From the IMG/VR virus record IMGVR_UViG_3300028917_000273, positions 1 to 23,203 of that record: a stretch of 23,203 bases of DNA; one strand, 5' to 3'. The position numbers and the translations under genes are program-made. The stretch comes from a virus. The notes below the pieces were generated by a model, which saw nothing but the letters and a program-made list of their open reading frames with translations, was not told where the DNA came from and made no database searches. Positions 8,265-14,961 of the stretch are shown here, piece after piece (position 1 is the first letter of the stretch; every line of letters begins with the position of its first letter).

Positions 8265-8528
8265 ATGGATGGAAAACAAGAGCAAGAAAAAGCCTATGAG
8301 TCTATAAGTGATTCGGGTGAAAAAGTGCTACATTTGGAAGTGTTGTTGAAAGCTTTGATTCAAAAATGTTTAGGAAAAGCTTTAGATTATGGTAGAATGT
8401 CCGGAATGACTGACCGCAATTTTAAGCAATTTGAACGAACCATCAAAGACGATTTTTATAAAGTGATAGATGATGGTATACTACTTTTGAAAGAGTACGG
8501 ATATATTAAGGATGACCACTCAGAGTAA
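8265..8528 (+). CDS. Small helical protein of unknown function
   Basis: 87 residues; ATG 8265 is preceded by GAGGAG at a good distance. Acidic and mostly helical (EKVLHLEVLLKALIQKCLGKALDYG; FERTIKDDFYKVIDDGILLLKEYGYI). It is the first gene after a 129-base gap, and its last 17 bases overlap the next gene. It lies in the head-gene block; no domain recognised. Confidence 0.65.
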   Translation: MDGKQEQEKAYESISDSGEKVLHLEVLLKALIQKCLGKALDYGRMSGMTDRNFKQFERTIKDDFYKVIDDGILLLKEYGYIKDDHSE

Positions 8529-8883
8529 TTATTCTACATGGTTAAAAAAAATTGTTAAAGTAGCATTGTTACAACATCCATATCTCAAAAAAGAGGCTCA
8601 ACCAGGTAATCGTAGACAAGATTTATCAAGGCCTATTTTAGAAAATTTGTTGCAACAAGGTTATGATACTGTTACATGGGATTCAGGAACGAGTGTTTGT
8701 CCTATATGTAGGGAGTTACACAATCAAAAATGGAGTTTGGCTGATTTTTTAACTGGACTTTTGCATGATGCTCCAATTGCAGAAAAAAGTCACCCAAATG
8801 ATAAAAGTTGTTTTGTTATCATACAAGGGCCCGGATTACAAAGCATTCGAGTAGACTATGATGGTAACATGGAGTATTTGTGA
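8512..8883 (+). CDS. Small head-associated protein with MuF-like Cys/His pattern
   Basis: 123 residues. The centre and end carry DTVTWDSGTSVCPICREL, then SHPNDKSCFVII. The C-P-x-C, then H-P-N-x-x-C arrangement is that of the C-terminal part of MuF-type minor head proteins (usually CPICxxL ... HPNCRC), where it probably binds a metal. Here the usual long N-terminal MuF part is missing; the preceding small genes may replace it, or this is a reduced form. The start ATG 8512 overlaps the preceding gene by 17 bases and has only AAGG directly against it, so translation probably depends on coupling. The position after portal and before the protease supports a head role. The MuF link is inference. 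Confidence 0.7.
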   Translation: MTTQSNYSTWLKKIVKVALLQHPYLKKEAQPGNRRQDLSRPILENLLQQGYDTVTWDSGTSVCPICRELHNQKWSLADFLTGLLHDAPIAEKSHPNDKSCFVIIQGPGLQSIRVDYDGNMEYL

Positions 8884-9623
8884 AGAAAATTTGTGGCGTT
8901 TATCAAATTGTTAATATTATTACAGGGAAAGTTTATGTAGGTTCTTCTGTAGATATAAAATCTCGATGGCAAGAACACACACGGGATTTAAAACTAAATC
9001 GCCATGAAAATCAGAAATTACAGATTGATTGGAATAAGTATACTCGATCTGCATTCAAATTTAAAATTTTGAAGATCAGTAGTGAAGATCAACTATCAAA
9101 AATAGAACAAAATTACTTAAACTCAGTAAAAAACAACTCTTACAATATGGAAAATAAAGTTGTTAGGTGTCCCTCTTCTAAGTTAAAGTTAGTTTATTTA
9201 CGTAAAAAGAACGTTAGAACTACTGATGTTGTTAATTATTACGTTAATGGTCACACAAAATGTGAATGTAGAAAACAATTTGATATCGGTGATGATTTAG
9301 TTACCAGAATCTTAAAAGATTATAATGTTTTAAGAAGCAAACCAGAAGCGTTAAAATTAATGCATCAACTTAAACCAGAAATTGCTAAGAAACAAGGTGC
9401 AAAACGCGTAGGATTATTTTTGGGTGCGAAAAGTTATTGGTTCGGTAAACCCGGGCCTATGTCTGGTAAAAAGATGCCTGAAAAATCTATAGAAAGAGGA
9501 TTAAGAACTAGAACCAAAAGATATGGAGATAATTATCATCCCAAAGAAGCTTTAATAAAAATTAGAAATTTAGCTTTAACTCAACCTCATGATTCAATTA
9601 CAGGACAATTTATTTGTAAATAA
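8880..9623 (+). CDS. Free-standing GIY-YIG homing endonuclease
   Basis: 247 residues, starting at GTG 8880, which overlaps the TGA of the preceding gene (GTGA). The N-terminal domain carries the GIY-YIG pattern: GVY at 6-8, YVG at 19-21, Arg29 in SRWQEH and Glu76 in KIEQNYL, all of the expected catalytic positions. The C-terminal part has a helix-turn-helix-like stretch (DIGDDLVTRILKDYNVL) and NUMOD3-like GKPGPMSGKKM, the DNA-recognition elements common in phage homing enzymes. It would cut genomes lacking the insertion and be copied in by repair. It sits between two head genes without breaking a visible reading frame. It is likely an inserted selfish gene, not part of head assembly. Confidence 0.92.
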   Translation: MKKICGVYQIVNIITGKVYVGSSVDIKSRWQEHTRDLKLNRHENQKLQIDWNKYTRSAFKFKILKISSEDQLSKIEQNYLNSVKNNSYNMENKVVRCPSSKLKLVYLRKKNVRTTDVVNYYVNGHTKCECRKQFDIGDDLVTRILKDYNVLRSKPEALKLMHQLKPEIAKKQGAKRVGLFLGAKSYWFGKPGPMSGKKMPEKSIERGLRTRTKRYGDNYHPKEALIKIRNLALTQPHDSITGQFICK

Positions 9624-9635
9624 TAGGAGTTTATA

Positions 9636-12455
9636 ATGGCTTTAAAAAAGATTGGAACACAGATAGCGATAGCAGATATTAGTACTTCACATGAAGATTT
9701 GATTGCTGAACGAAAAACAGAAGCAAAAGTGTTAGAACCAAAACACAAAGATTTTCTTTACTTTAGAGGAAGAGCAATCTCCGCCGGAGATCAAGGACCA
9801 AAACAAAAAGAACCTAATCCTAATGGGAATGGTGATTATTTTCCCAGAAAAGAATTAGAATCTTCTTATGAGACATTTATTGGGAAAAATTTATTTTTGA
9901 ATCATGAGTCTGAACATCCAATCAAATCTGTTGGCAAAATAGTTGACACTTATCCAGTGGAAGATCCTGAAACAGGAGAATTCTATGTTGAGTGTTTAGC
10001 AAAAATAGATCGGAAACTTCATCCAGAAATAGCTCGTAAAATAGAAACTGGAGAGTTAGATAAAACATCAATGGGTTGTTCTTGTGAGTCCTCAACATGT
10101 TCAATTTGTGGTAAAGTACTTTATTCAGATAGTGATGATAAGTGTGCTCATCTATCACCTACAGGTCTTTTGAAAAATTACGAGGCTGAAGTGAATTTTC
10201 CTGAATATGGAATTGAAAAAGGGAAACCAGCCAAAGCATTTGCAATTAATAAAGGTTTAACATTTAATGAATGGTCAATTGTTAATGTACCGGCTGATTC
10301 TCAAGCAGTTATCAAAACAGTTTTAGCAAATGCTAAAAAACAACTTTCGAAAATAGCATCTTTAACAAAAGAGGAACAACTTGACATAGTGAGTCAAGTT
10401 GAGAAAATTTTGAATCAGTTAGATGAAGACACAAAAACAAAAGTCAAATCTGAAATTTGTGCTTGTGTGATGCCTAAGGAGGATCTTAATATGTCGGACA
10501 AAGCGAAGTCTAAAAGTTCTGAGATAAAAGATGAACAATCAATTGAAAAAACAGTTACGAATGGAACCGAAGAAGAAGTTAACGAAATTTTGAAAAAATT
10601 AAGTGGTTATGAATTAAAGAGACTTGAAGACTCTCTTGAAAAGAAAATGAAGAAAGAAGCAAAAGTTGAAAAAGTTGAAGAACCAAAAAAGGAAGTTCTT
10701 CAAGAAAAAGAAACTTCTGATCCAAAAGAAGAATCTACAATTTTAGAAAAAGTTAACAAAGTAATTGAAAAAGTTAAAGATTCTTTGGCTGCAAAGTTTT
10801 TATCCCATACAATCAAACGTATTGCAGAAGAGGAAATGCTTCCAAAGGAAGAAACTCCTAAAGAAGAAAAAGTTGAAGAACCAAAAATTAATGCCAAGTT
10901 TAATACCAATGAAGATATTTCAAAGGCCACTTGGACAATTTACGAAGGTGAAAAACAACTTCTTCAGGCCACTTTAAAAGATATTTGGGCTGATCAACTT
11001 GATGATGCTTTGAAAACAGAAAAAGATTGGATCGTAGGTATAGAGAAAGATGCAGACGGTCTAACTTATGGTGATGCTTTAATTGCTAGGTTTAAAACCG
11101 ATGGAATAGAGAAAACATCAAAACTTTTAGGAATTGCTTTTGAAGTTATGGACGTCAAAGATAGTAAAGTTGAAACTCCTAAGAAAAGTGATTTTGTAAA
11201 ACCCGGTGAAGAAACTAAAGCAGACAAAGAGGCTGATAAATCAGTAAAAGCTCTTGAAAAAGTTGAAGAGGAATCAAAAGTGGGAGATCATTTAGAAGAG
11301 TCTATTCCAGGTAAAGAGAAAAAAGAAGCTTCACTTGACAAAAAAGTAGCAGAAAGAGCACCAAAAGCTTGGTGGGATATGATGATGGAAGATCTTAAAA
11401 AGCAATATCCGGGTAAGTCAGATGAAGAACTTGGAAAAATTCTAGGTGGTATTTGGTCTAATTATTCAGAAAGTGAACAAAGTGGAATTCTTGAAAAATA
11501 TTCTACTGTAGAAAAAGAAAATTGTGTAGAAGAAAAAGAAGCAGATGTAGAAGATGCCCAAAATGCTCTACCAATTGAAGAAGCTCTTCCAGAAACAAGT
11601 CCTACAATGGAAAAACAATTAGAGGAACCACCTAAAGAAGAAAAAGTTGAAGAAGTAGTAGAAAAACTTCCTGAAGAGAATTCAGAAAGTACTTTTGATA
11701 AACTTAAAGATAAAATTGAAATAGGTGATGGATTTTCAGCCATAAAAGATTTTGAGACAAACGAAATTATCGTTTCTGATGCAGAAGGTAAAGAAGTAAA
11801 AAGATTACCAGATGGTTTTGGAGATGATATAGTTGATGTAATGAAGTTGTTACAAGAAATAATGGGAATCAAACCAACTGAAGAACCTAAAGTAAAAGAG
11901 GTTGTTGAAGAAAAACCAGAAATGAAAATAGAAGAGGTTGAAGAAAAACCAGAAATGAAAATAGAAGAGGTTGTTGAAGAAGAACCAGTGGTTGTTTCCA
12001 AAGAAGAACAAGACCTTGCCAAAAAGGCGGAAGAACTTAAAAAGAAAGAAGAAGTACTTTTGGAGAGAGAGAAACAACTTCAAGCTGCCAAATTTAGTAC
12101 AGCAATTAATAATAGAATGTCTCGTTGTCAACGAATTGTTGAAGCAATGTTTGAACGTGACATGTTAAAGTTAGATGAAAAGATTGTAGAGGCCGAAGTA
12201 GACAAGGGTGAAGAAATGCTTAAAGCAAGAGAAGTAGCTCTTACAAGTGCCGTCAACAATCAAATCAAGACTTTGATGTCTATGGACGACAAATCTTTGA
12301 AAGCGTTCGAAGAGGGTGTCCATAGTACAAATGTAAAGAAAGTGGCTTCTAAAAAGAAGCTTGCAACACCTATCAACCTTGGTTATGAAGAACATTCAGA
12401 GGAAAAAGTAATTTCTTCGATCTTCAAGTCAATGGGAACGCTAAAGAATAAATAA
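9636..12455 (+). CDS. Prohead maturation protease fused to long acidic scaffold
   Basis: 939 residues; ATG 9636 follows AGGAG. Residues 30-235 look like an S78-type prohead protease: FIGKNLFLNHES (candidate catalytic His90), DKTSMGCSC (candidate Ser145) and NEWSIVNVPADSQA (Glu212), the conserved end block of this family. A Cys cluster inserted at 148-172 (CSC ... CSIC ... CAHL) probably binds zinc. After residue 286 the protein is a very long Lys/Glu-rich scaffold with coiled coils, a small Trp-rich domain at about 575-620 (KAWWDMMMEDLKKQYPG ... GGIWSNY), an 11-residue tandem repeat and a basic helical C-terminus. Scaffolds line the prohead interior and are cleaved by the protease. A strong internal start at 10491 should make the scaffold alone. 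Confidence 0.87.
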   Translation: MALKKIGTQIAIADISTSHEDLIAERKTEAKVLEPKHKDFLYFRGRAISAGDQGPKQKEPNPNGNGDYFPRKELESSYETFIGKNLFLNHESEHPIKSVGKIVDTYPVEDPETGEFYVECLAKIDRKLHPEIARKIETGELDKTSMGCSCESSTCSICGKVLYSDSDDKCAHLSPTGLLKNYEAEVNFPEYGIEKGKPAKAFAINKGLTFNEWSIVNVPADSQAVIKTVLANAKKQLSKIASLTKEEQLDIVSQVEKILNQLDEDTKTKVKSEICACVMPKEDLNMSDKAKSKSSEIKDEQSIEKTVTNGTEEEVNEILKKLSGYELKRLEDSLEKKMKKEAKVEKVEEPKKEVLQEKETSDPKEESTILEKVNKVIEKVKDSLAAKFLSHTIKRIAEEEMLPKEETPKEEKVEEPKINAKFNTNEDISKATWTIYEGEKQLLQATLKDIWADQLDDALKTEKDWIVGIEKDADGLTYGDALIARFKTDGIEKTSKLLGIAFEVMDVKDSKVETPKKSDFVKPGEETKADKEADKSVKALEKVEEESKVGDHLEESIPGKEKKEASLDKKVAERAPKAWWDMMMEDLKKQYPGKSDEELGKILGGIWSNYSESEQSGILEKYSTVEKENCVEEKEADVEDAQNALPIEEALPETSPTMEKQLEEPPKEEKVEEVVEKLPEENSESTFDKLKDKIEIGDGFSAIKDFETNEIIVSDAEGKEVKRLPDGFGDDIVDVMKLLQEIMGIKPTEEPKVKEVVEEKPEMKIEEVEEKPEMKIEEVVEEEPVVVSKEEQDLAKKAEELKKKEEVLLEREKQLQAAKFSTAINNRMSRCQRIVEAMFERDMLKLDEKIVEAEVDKGEEMLKAREVALTSAVNNQIKTLMSMDDKSLKAFEEGVHSTNVKKVASKKKLATPINLGYEEHSEEKVISSIFKSMGTLKNK
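10475..10483 (+). promoter_or_regulatory. Strong internal Shine-Dalgarno for nested scaffold
   Basis: TAAGGAGGA lies inside the protease/scaffold gene and matches the 16S rRNA anti-Shine-Dalgarno over eight bases, better than most gene starts in this window. It is placed seven bases before an in-frame ATG (10491). The coding meaning here (MPKEDL) is not conserved-looking, so the match is unlikely to come from protein constraint. Confidence 0.85.
10491..12455 (+). CDS. Nested scaffold protein from internal in-frame start
   Basis: 654 residues, MSDKAKSKSSEIKD..., sharing frame and stop with the protease/scaffold gene. It starts exactly where the protease domain ends and the low-complexity acidic scaffold begins, and it has the best ribosome binding site in the region. 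The arrangement is like lambda C/Nu3, where one gene gives both a protease-scaffold fusion and a more abundant free scaffold. The sequence shows the start and the domain border; that both products are made is inference. Confidence 0.78.
   Translation: MSDKAKSKSSEIKDEQSIEKTVTNGTEEEVNEILKKLSGYELKRLEDSLEKKMKKEAKVEKVEEPKKEVLQEKETSDPKEESTILEKVNKVIEKVKDSLAAKFLSHTIKRIAEEEMLPKEETPKEEKVEEPKINAKFNTNEDISKATWTIYEGEKQLLQATLKDIWADQLDDALKTEKDWIVGIEKDADGLTYGDALIARFKTDGIEKTSKLLGIAFEVMDVKDSKVETPKKSDFVKPGEETKADKEADKSVKALEKVEEESKVGDHLEESIPGKEKKEASLDKKVAERAPKAWWDMMMEDLKKQYPGKSDEELGKILGGIWSNYSESEQSGILEKYSTVEKENCVEEKEADVEDAQNALPIEEALPETSPTMEKQLEEPPKEEKVEEVVEKLPEENSESTFDKLKDKIEIGDGFSAIKDFETNEIIVSDAEGKEVKRLPDGFGDDIVDVMKLLQEIMGIKPTEEPKVKEVVEEKPEMKIEEVEEKPEMKIEEVVEEEPVVVSKEEQDLAKKAEELKKKEEVLLEREKQLQAAKFSTAINNRMSRCQRIVEAMFERDMLKLDEKIVEAEVDKGEEMLKAREVALTSAVNNQIKTLMSMDDKSLKAFEEGVHSTNVKKVASKKKLATPINLGYEEHSEEKVISSIFKSMGTLKNK
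11904..11969 (+). repeat. 33-base tandem repeat in scaffold
   Basis: Two copies (11904-11936 and 11937-11969) encoding VEEKPEMKIEE, followed by a degenerate third start. The repeat is in frame and lies in the acidic low-complexity region. Such repeats arise by slippage and change the scaffold length without breaking the frame. Confidence 0.9.
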
Positions 12456-12593
12456 ATTTTTAAAACAGTAAAGAATAAAGATAAAAGATAAAAGAGAAGT
12501 ACCCAAGTAGATCTTTTTAGATCTTCTAAGATAAGAACTGAACCGGAAAGGTTGTGTCACAAAAAACCTAAAGAAATAAGGAGAAAGGAAAAT
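12456..12593. other. Non-coding stretch before capsid genes with two small hairpins
   Basis: 138 bases. The first 45 are purine/A-rich. A hairpin with 6-bp stems lies at 12509-12524: AGATCT, TTTT loop, AGATCT. A second small one is at 12541-12553 (AACC, GGAAA, GGTT). Then AAGGAG (12578-12583) and AAAGG lead to ATG 12594. No clear -35/-10 pair was seen. The stretch may serve as a 5' leader that stabilises or sets the translation of the abundant capsid proteins. Confidence 0.4.
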
Positions 12594-13067
12594 ATGGCCT
12601 TAAGAGTTATTAGGGAAAACAACCGATCTGAGGGACGTAAACCTGTTACTGGAGTCGCAATTATCGCGGGGCAACCTGTGATTATGGCTGCGAGCAATGA
12701 AGTTAGGACATACAACGATGGTACATTTGCTGCAATTCCTTATGGTATTGCTATCGAAACAACCACTCAACTTCCTATTGCACCTGCTAGCGGACTAGTA
12801 GCCGGTGAGGGTTATGACTACACCAACTTCGCAAGAGGTGGTTTGGTATCTGCTTTCATCACAGGTTCCGAATTGGAACTTTATGACGATGGTCGTGGTG
12901 CTCCATATGTTGCTGGAGATACGTACGCACTCAATGGTCCTGTGTATGCCAAAGAAGATGGCTTAGTCACATCTGCTGTCGGTGGTGGTCGCCAATTAAT
13001 CGGTTCAGTTGTAGATTTTGATGCTGCAACAAATCCAACTAGACTACGCATTAAGTTTAGTATTTAA
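12594..13067 (+). CDS. Head decoration-type (capsid cement) protein
   Basis: 157 residues, MALRVIRENNRSEGRKP.... A TTG start at 12552 in the same frame is rejected because ATG 12594 has a strong ribosome site (AAGGAG, then AAAGGAA) and the upstream codons look unlike the protein. It is Gly/Ala/Thr-rich and predicted to be all beta (VTGVAIIAGQPVIMAAS; GGRQLIGSVVDFDAA), like small beta-barrel decoration proteins that are often encoded just before the major capsid protein. Base composition is markedly more GC-rich than the flanks, a feature shared with the capsid gene, which suggests matched high expression. The decoration role is inferred from position, size and fold type. Confidence 0.65.
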   Translation: MALRVIRENNRSEGRKPVTGVAIIAGQPVIMAASNEVRTYNDGTFAAIPYGIAIETTTQLPIAPASGLVAGEGYDYTNFARGGLVSAFITGSELELYDDGRGAPYVAGDTYALNGPVYAKEDGLVTSAVGGGRQLIGSVVDFDAATNPTRLRIKFSI

Positions 13068-13122
13068 TTCACACACAAGATCTTAAATGACTTGTTAAAT
13101 CTTTATAAGGAGAATAGGTAAT

Positions 13123-14073
13123 ATGACAGAGAAAATTGCCGCTCCTGAGTTTGAGAATCTTACTCCTGCTCAGGTAGAGGAAAAATTAACTCGATTGATG
13201 AATTCTCCGGGCGGTCTTCAAAAGGTCGCTCAACAAATGTTGTCCCCTCTTAAAAGGGATCTTTTGTTCGAAGGTCGAATTCGTCAATTGTTTCAGACGT
13301 ACAAGCTATCTCTGGGCGAAGAAGCAGTATTCGATGCCGATTTAGACGTACCTGCTGCTGCAATCGGTATTAACGGACTTCCACAGGAGCAACAAGTAGT
13401 TGCTGACAGGATCCGTGTTGAAACTTCACCCTTAGCTACACGTCCTTTGATTCGATGGAATGAATCAAACTTTCGTAAGTACGACATTTTAAATCGTACC
13501 CAAGAAAGGGCGAAAGCTTCCATTATGTTGCAAGAAGACACAAAGGGTTATGCTTTGATCGATTTCGCTTCAAATCTTACAGGACAAACTCCTGCAAGTT
13601 CCTTGGCGGGCACGACAGCTGCATCCAACAATCCTACAGTTCTTACGTCTTCAGGAAAACTGGAACAGGAAAAATTGGTTGAGGCTATTGTAACTCTTCG
13701 TTCTAAGTTACAAATGAGTTCAAAGATTTATTTGAACCCATTGAGGACTAAGGACTTGATGCTCTTCAACACAACAGTATCAGGAACAGGAGGAGCTGGT
13801 ATTTTTGCTCCTAACTTCCAAGAGCAAGCAATTAAGTCAGGACAAGTTGGTTCAATCTGGGGTCAAGATGTTCTTGAGTCCGTGGTTGTTCCTATTGCAA
13901 AAGTATTTGTACTTGCTCCGGCTGAGTATCTTGGAGTACTCGCGGTACGTACTGATGTTTCTGTTGAAACAATGAAGGATGTTAGAGAGATGGCTGATAT
14001 CTTTGCAATCTGGGAAGACATTGGATTCCTAGTGCGTTATGCAAAGGGTATTGTCAGAATCGACATTACATAA
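13123..14073 (+). CDS. Major capsid protein
   Basis: 316 residues; TAAGGAGAA before ATG 13123. The order protease/scaffold, decoration, this gene is the standard place for the HK97-fold capsid protein. The protein has an N-terminal helical arm (PEFENLTPAQVEEKLTRLM), then a body with VETSPLATRPLIRWNES, ASIMLQEDTKGYALIDFAS, SSKIYLNPLRTKDLML, GSIWGQDVLESVVVPIAKVF and LAPAEYLGVLAVRTDVSVE. The last resembles the end of the P-domain/A-domain region of capsid proteins. Codons are more GC-rich: 29 of 60 bases are G or C at 13381-13440, against 14 of 60 at 16621-16680. That is expected for the most highly expressed protein of the virion. Two strong hairpins follow its stop. Confidence 0.88.
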   Translation: MTEKIAAPEFENLTPAQVEEKLTRLMNSPGGLQKVAQQMLSPLKRDLLFEGRIRQLFQTYKLSLGEEAVFDADLDVPAAAIGINGLPQEQQVVADRIRVETSPLATRPLIRWNESNFRKYDILNRTQERAKASIMLQEDTKGYALIDFASNLTGQTPASSLAGTTAASNNPTVLTSSGKLEQEKLVEAIVTLRSKLQMSSKIYLNPLRTKDLMLFNTTVSGTGGAGIFAPNFQEQAIKSGQVGSIWGQDVLESVVVPIAKVFVLAPAEYLGVLAVRTDVSVETMKDVREMADIFAIWEDIGFLVRYAKGIVRIDIT

Positions 14074-14087
14074 TTTGTTTTAATATT

Positions 14088-14127
14088 GAGATCAGGTTGG
14101 GTAGTGAAAACTACCTGGCCTGGTCTC
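14088..14127 (+). ncRNA. 18-bp RNA hairpin with GAAA tetraloop after capsid gene
   Basis: The left arm 14088-14105 (GAGATCAGGTTGGGTAGT) pairs fully with the right arm 14110-14127 (ACTACCTGGCCTGGTCTC) around a GAAA loop. All 18 positions pair, four as G-U. The loop is a GNRA tetraloop. There is no T-run directly after it, so it is not by itself a classical terminator. It may protect the 3' end of the capsid mRNA or be an RNase III-type processing site. Confidence 0.85.
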
Positions 14128-14173
14128 ATAACTTAAATGGATCGTAAAGGGTCTATTTAAGTTATTACTTTTT
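14128..14173 (+). terminator. 16-bp hairpin followed by T-run, candidate terminator
   Basis: The arms 14128-14143 (ATAACTTAAATGGATC) and 14150-14165 (GGTCTATTTAAGTTAT) pair at all 16 positions, two as G-U, with the loop GTAAAG. It starts on the base after the first hairpin ends. TTAC and then five T (14169-14173) follow. It could be a full or partial terminator lowering expression of downstream genes relative to capsid; the T-run is short and set off by four bases, so read-through is likely. Confidence 0.65.
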
Positions 14174-14197
14174 GATAAAGAAAAGAGGAGCACAGAG

Positions 14198-14551
14198 ATG
14201 TCAAAGAGATATAAGGTGATTGCTTACGGGGGATATGACGGCTTAAAGTTTCCAGATTTGGTTGTTCGTTTTACGTCAGGATATGCAATTCCTTTACATG
14301 TTAAACAAGATGAATATGTACCCCTACAGATTTTAGATCCTTTTGATATTCAAAAATCATTAATAGTTGGTAGTTTAGGCCGTTATATTAAAGGTGGTCA
14401 AATCATTGTAGAAGATGATGAAGAACCTAAAGAAGAAAAAAAGGAAGAAGAAACTACAAAAATAGAAACACTAAAACAAGAAGAACCAAAAAAAGAAGAA
14501 CTACCAAAACCTTGTCCCAAGTTAAAACTTATGAGGATTTTTGCAAATTAA
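14198..14551 (+). CDS. Small beta-rich protein with acidic tail; possible frameshift product
   Basis: 117 residues; GAGGAG before ATG 14198. Residues 1-70 are beta-rich (YKVIAYGGYDGLKFPDLVVRF; GRYIKGGQIIVEDD). Residues 75-108 are almost only Glu, Lys, Thr and Pro, and the protein then ends in LMRIFAN. The -1 frame stays open through the acidic tail and continues to 14679 as protein-like sequence. An A_AAA_AAG heptamer in the correct phase is at 14437-14443, and A_AAA_AAA at 14488-14494. A shifted product would reach about 160 residues if it slipped at the first site. The gene follows the capsid gene; its function is unknown. Confidence 0.7.
   Translation: MSKRYKVIAYGGYDGLKFPDLVVRFTSGYAIPLHVKQDEYVPLQILDPFDIQKSLIVGSLGRYIKGGQIIVEDDEEPKEEKKEEETTKIETLKQEEPKKEELPKPCPKLKLMRIFAN
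14437..14443 (+). other. A_AAA_AAG heptamer, candidate -1 frameshift site
   Basis: In the zero frame the bases read ..A AAA AAG, the same heptamer and phase as the known dnaX slippery site of E. coli. A purine-rich stretch surrounds it, which also makes chance occurrence likely. No strong stem just downstream was found, so the evidence is moderate at best. Confidence 0.4.
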
Positions 14552-14679
14552 CATTTTTTCTCAAAATAGAGTTTATCAAAAAACATGCGGACAAAGCTCT
14601 ACTCCAACAAATTTTAGAAAAGACAAATTCACCTCAATTACAAAATCACGTACAGATTCGCCTTAGTTTAATTGATTAA
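14512..14679 (+). CDS. Small helical ORF in the -1 frame (separate gene or frameshift extension)
   Basis: From TTG 14512 this gives 55 residues: MSQVKTYEDFCKLTFFLKIE, then IKKHADKALLQQILEKT and an end in QIRLSLID. The sequence looks like a real protein (amphipathic helices, balanced composition) and fills a stretch that would otherwise be 139 bases of non-coding DNA. No good ribosome binding site precedes the TTG, and its first 40 bases overlap the previous gene. It may be a coupled gene, the C-terminus of the previous protein reached by -1 shift, or the remnant of one gene split by an indel. The coding call is stronger than the choice among these. Confidence 0.5.
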   Translation: MSQVKTYEDFCKLTFFLKIEFIKKHADKALLQQILEKTNSPQLQNHVQIRLSLID

Positions 14680-14690
14680 GGAGTTTTTAA

Positions 14691-14948
14691 ATGTATCCAG
14701 AATTAAACCTCTCGTGGGCCGGATGGAAAGCTATCCAAAGTGGTCTATCATTGACTGTTTACTATATTCAAGAAGATGTAAGATATATTCCTTTTTTAGT
14801 AGACACTACAAACAAATTCACATATAGAACAGATATTGATAGAACAAGTCCAAATACAGATCTCACTGACTTTGAAACAAATTTTAAAGCTGGTGGAACT
14901 GAAGAAGACACTATTGACGAAGGTATTGCAGAAGAATTGACACCTTAA
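14691..14948 (+). CDS. Short structural-type protein carrying the shared DFETN module
   Basis: 85 residues; TAAGGAG before ATG 14691. The whole protein aligns by eye with the N-terminal modules of the genes at 16562 and 17883: a strand-helix start (LSWAGWKAIQSG), YYIQEDVRYIPFLV, and TDFETNFKAG (compare DFETNYKTQANQ and DFETNYKDTANQ). Here the module stands alone, followed only by an acidic tail. Shared modules of this type usually serve as a common attachment or assembly unit for appendage proteins; that role is inferred. Confidence 0.65.
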   Translation: MYPELNLSWAGWKAIQSGLSLTVYYIQEDVRYIPFLVDTTNKFTYRTDIDRTSPNTDLTDFETNFKAGGTEEDTIDEGIAEELTP

Positions 14949-14961
14949 TAGGGAGTAATAA

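Noticed and set aside
11462-12131. Long open frames on the minus strand opposite the scaffold
   Set aside because: They are Ser/Phe-rich mirror images of the Glu/Lys-rich coding strand, without ribosome sites.
12552-12593. TTG start extending the decoration-type protein by 14 residues
   Set aside because: The extension contains the ribosome site of ATG 12594 and part of a small hairpin; the ATG is a much better start.
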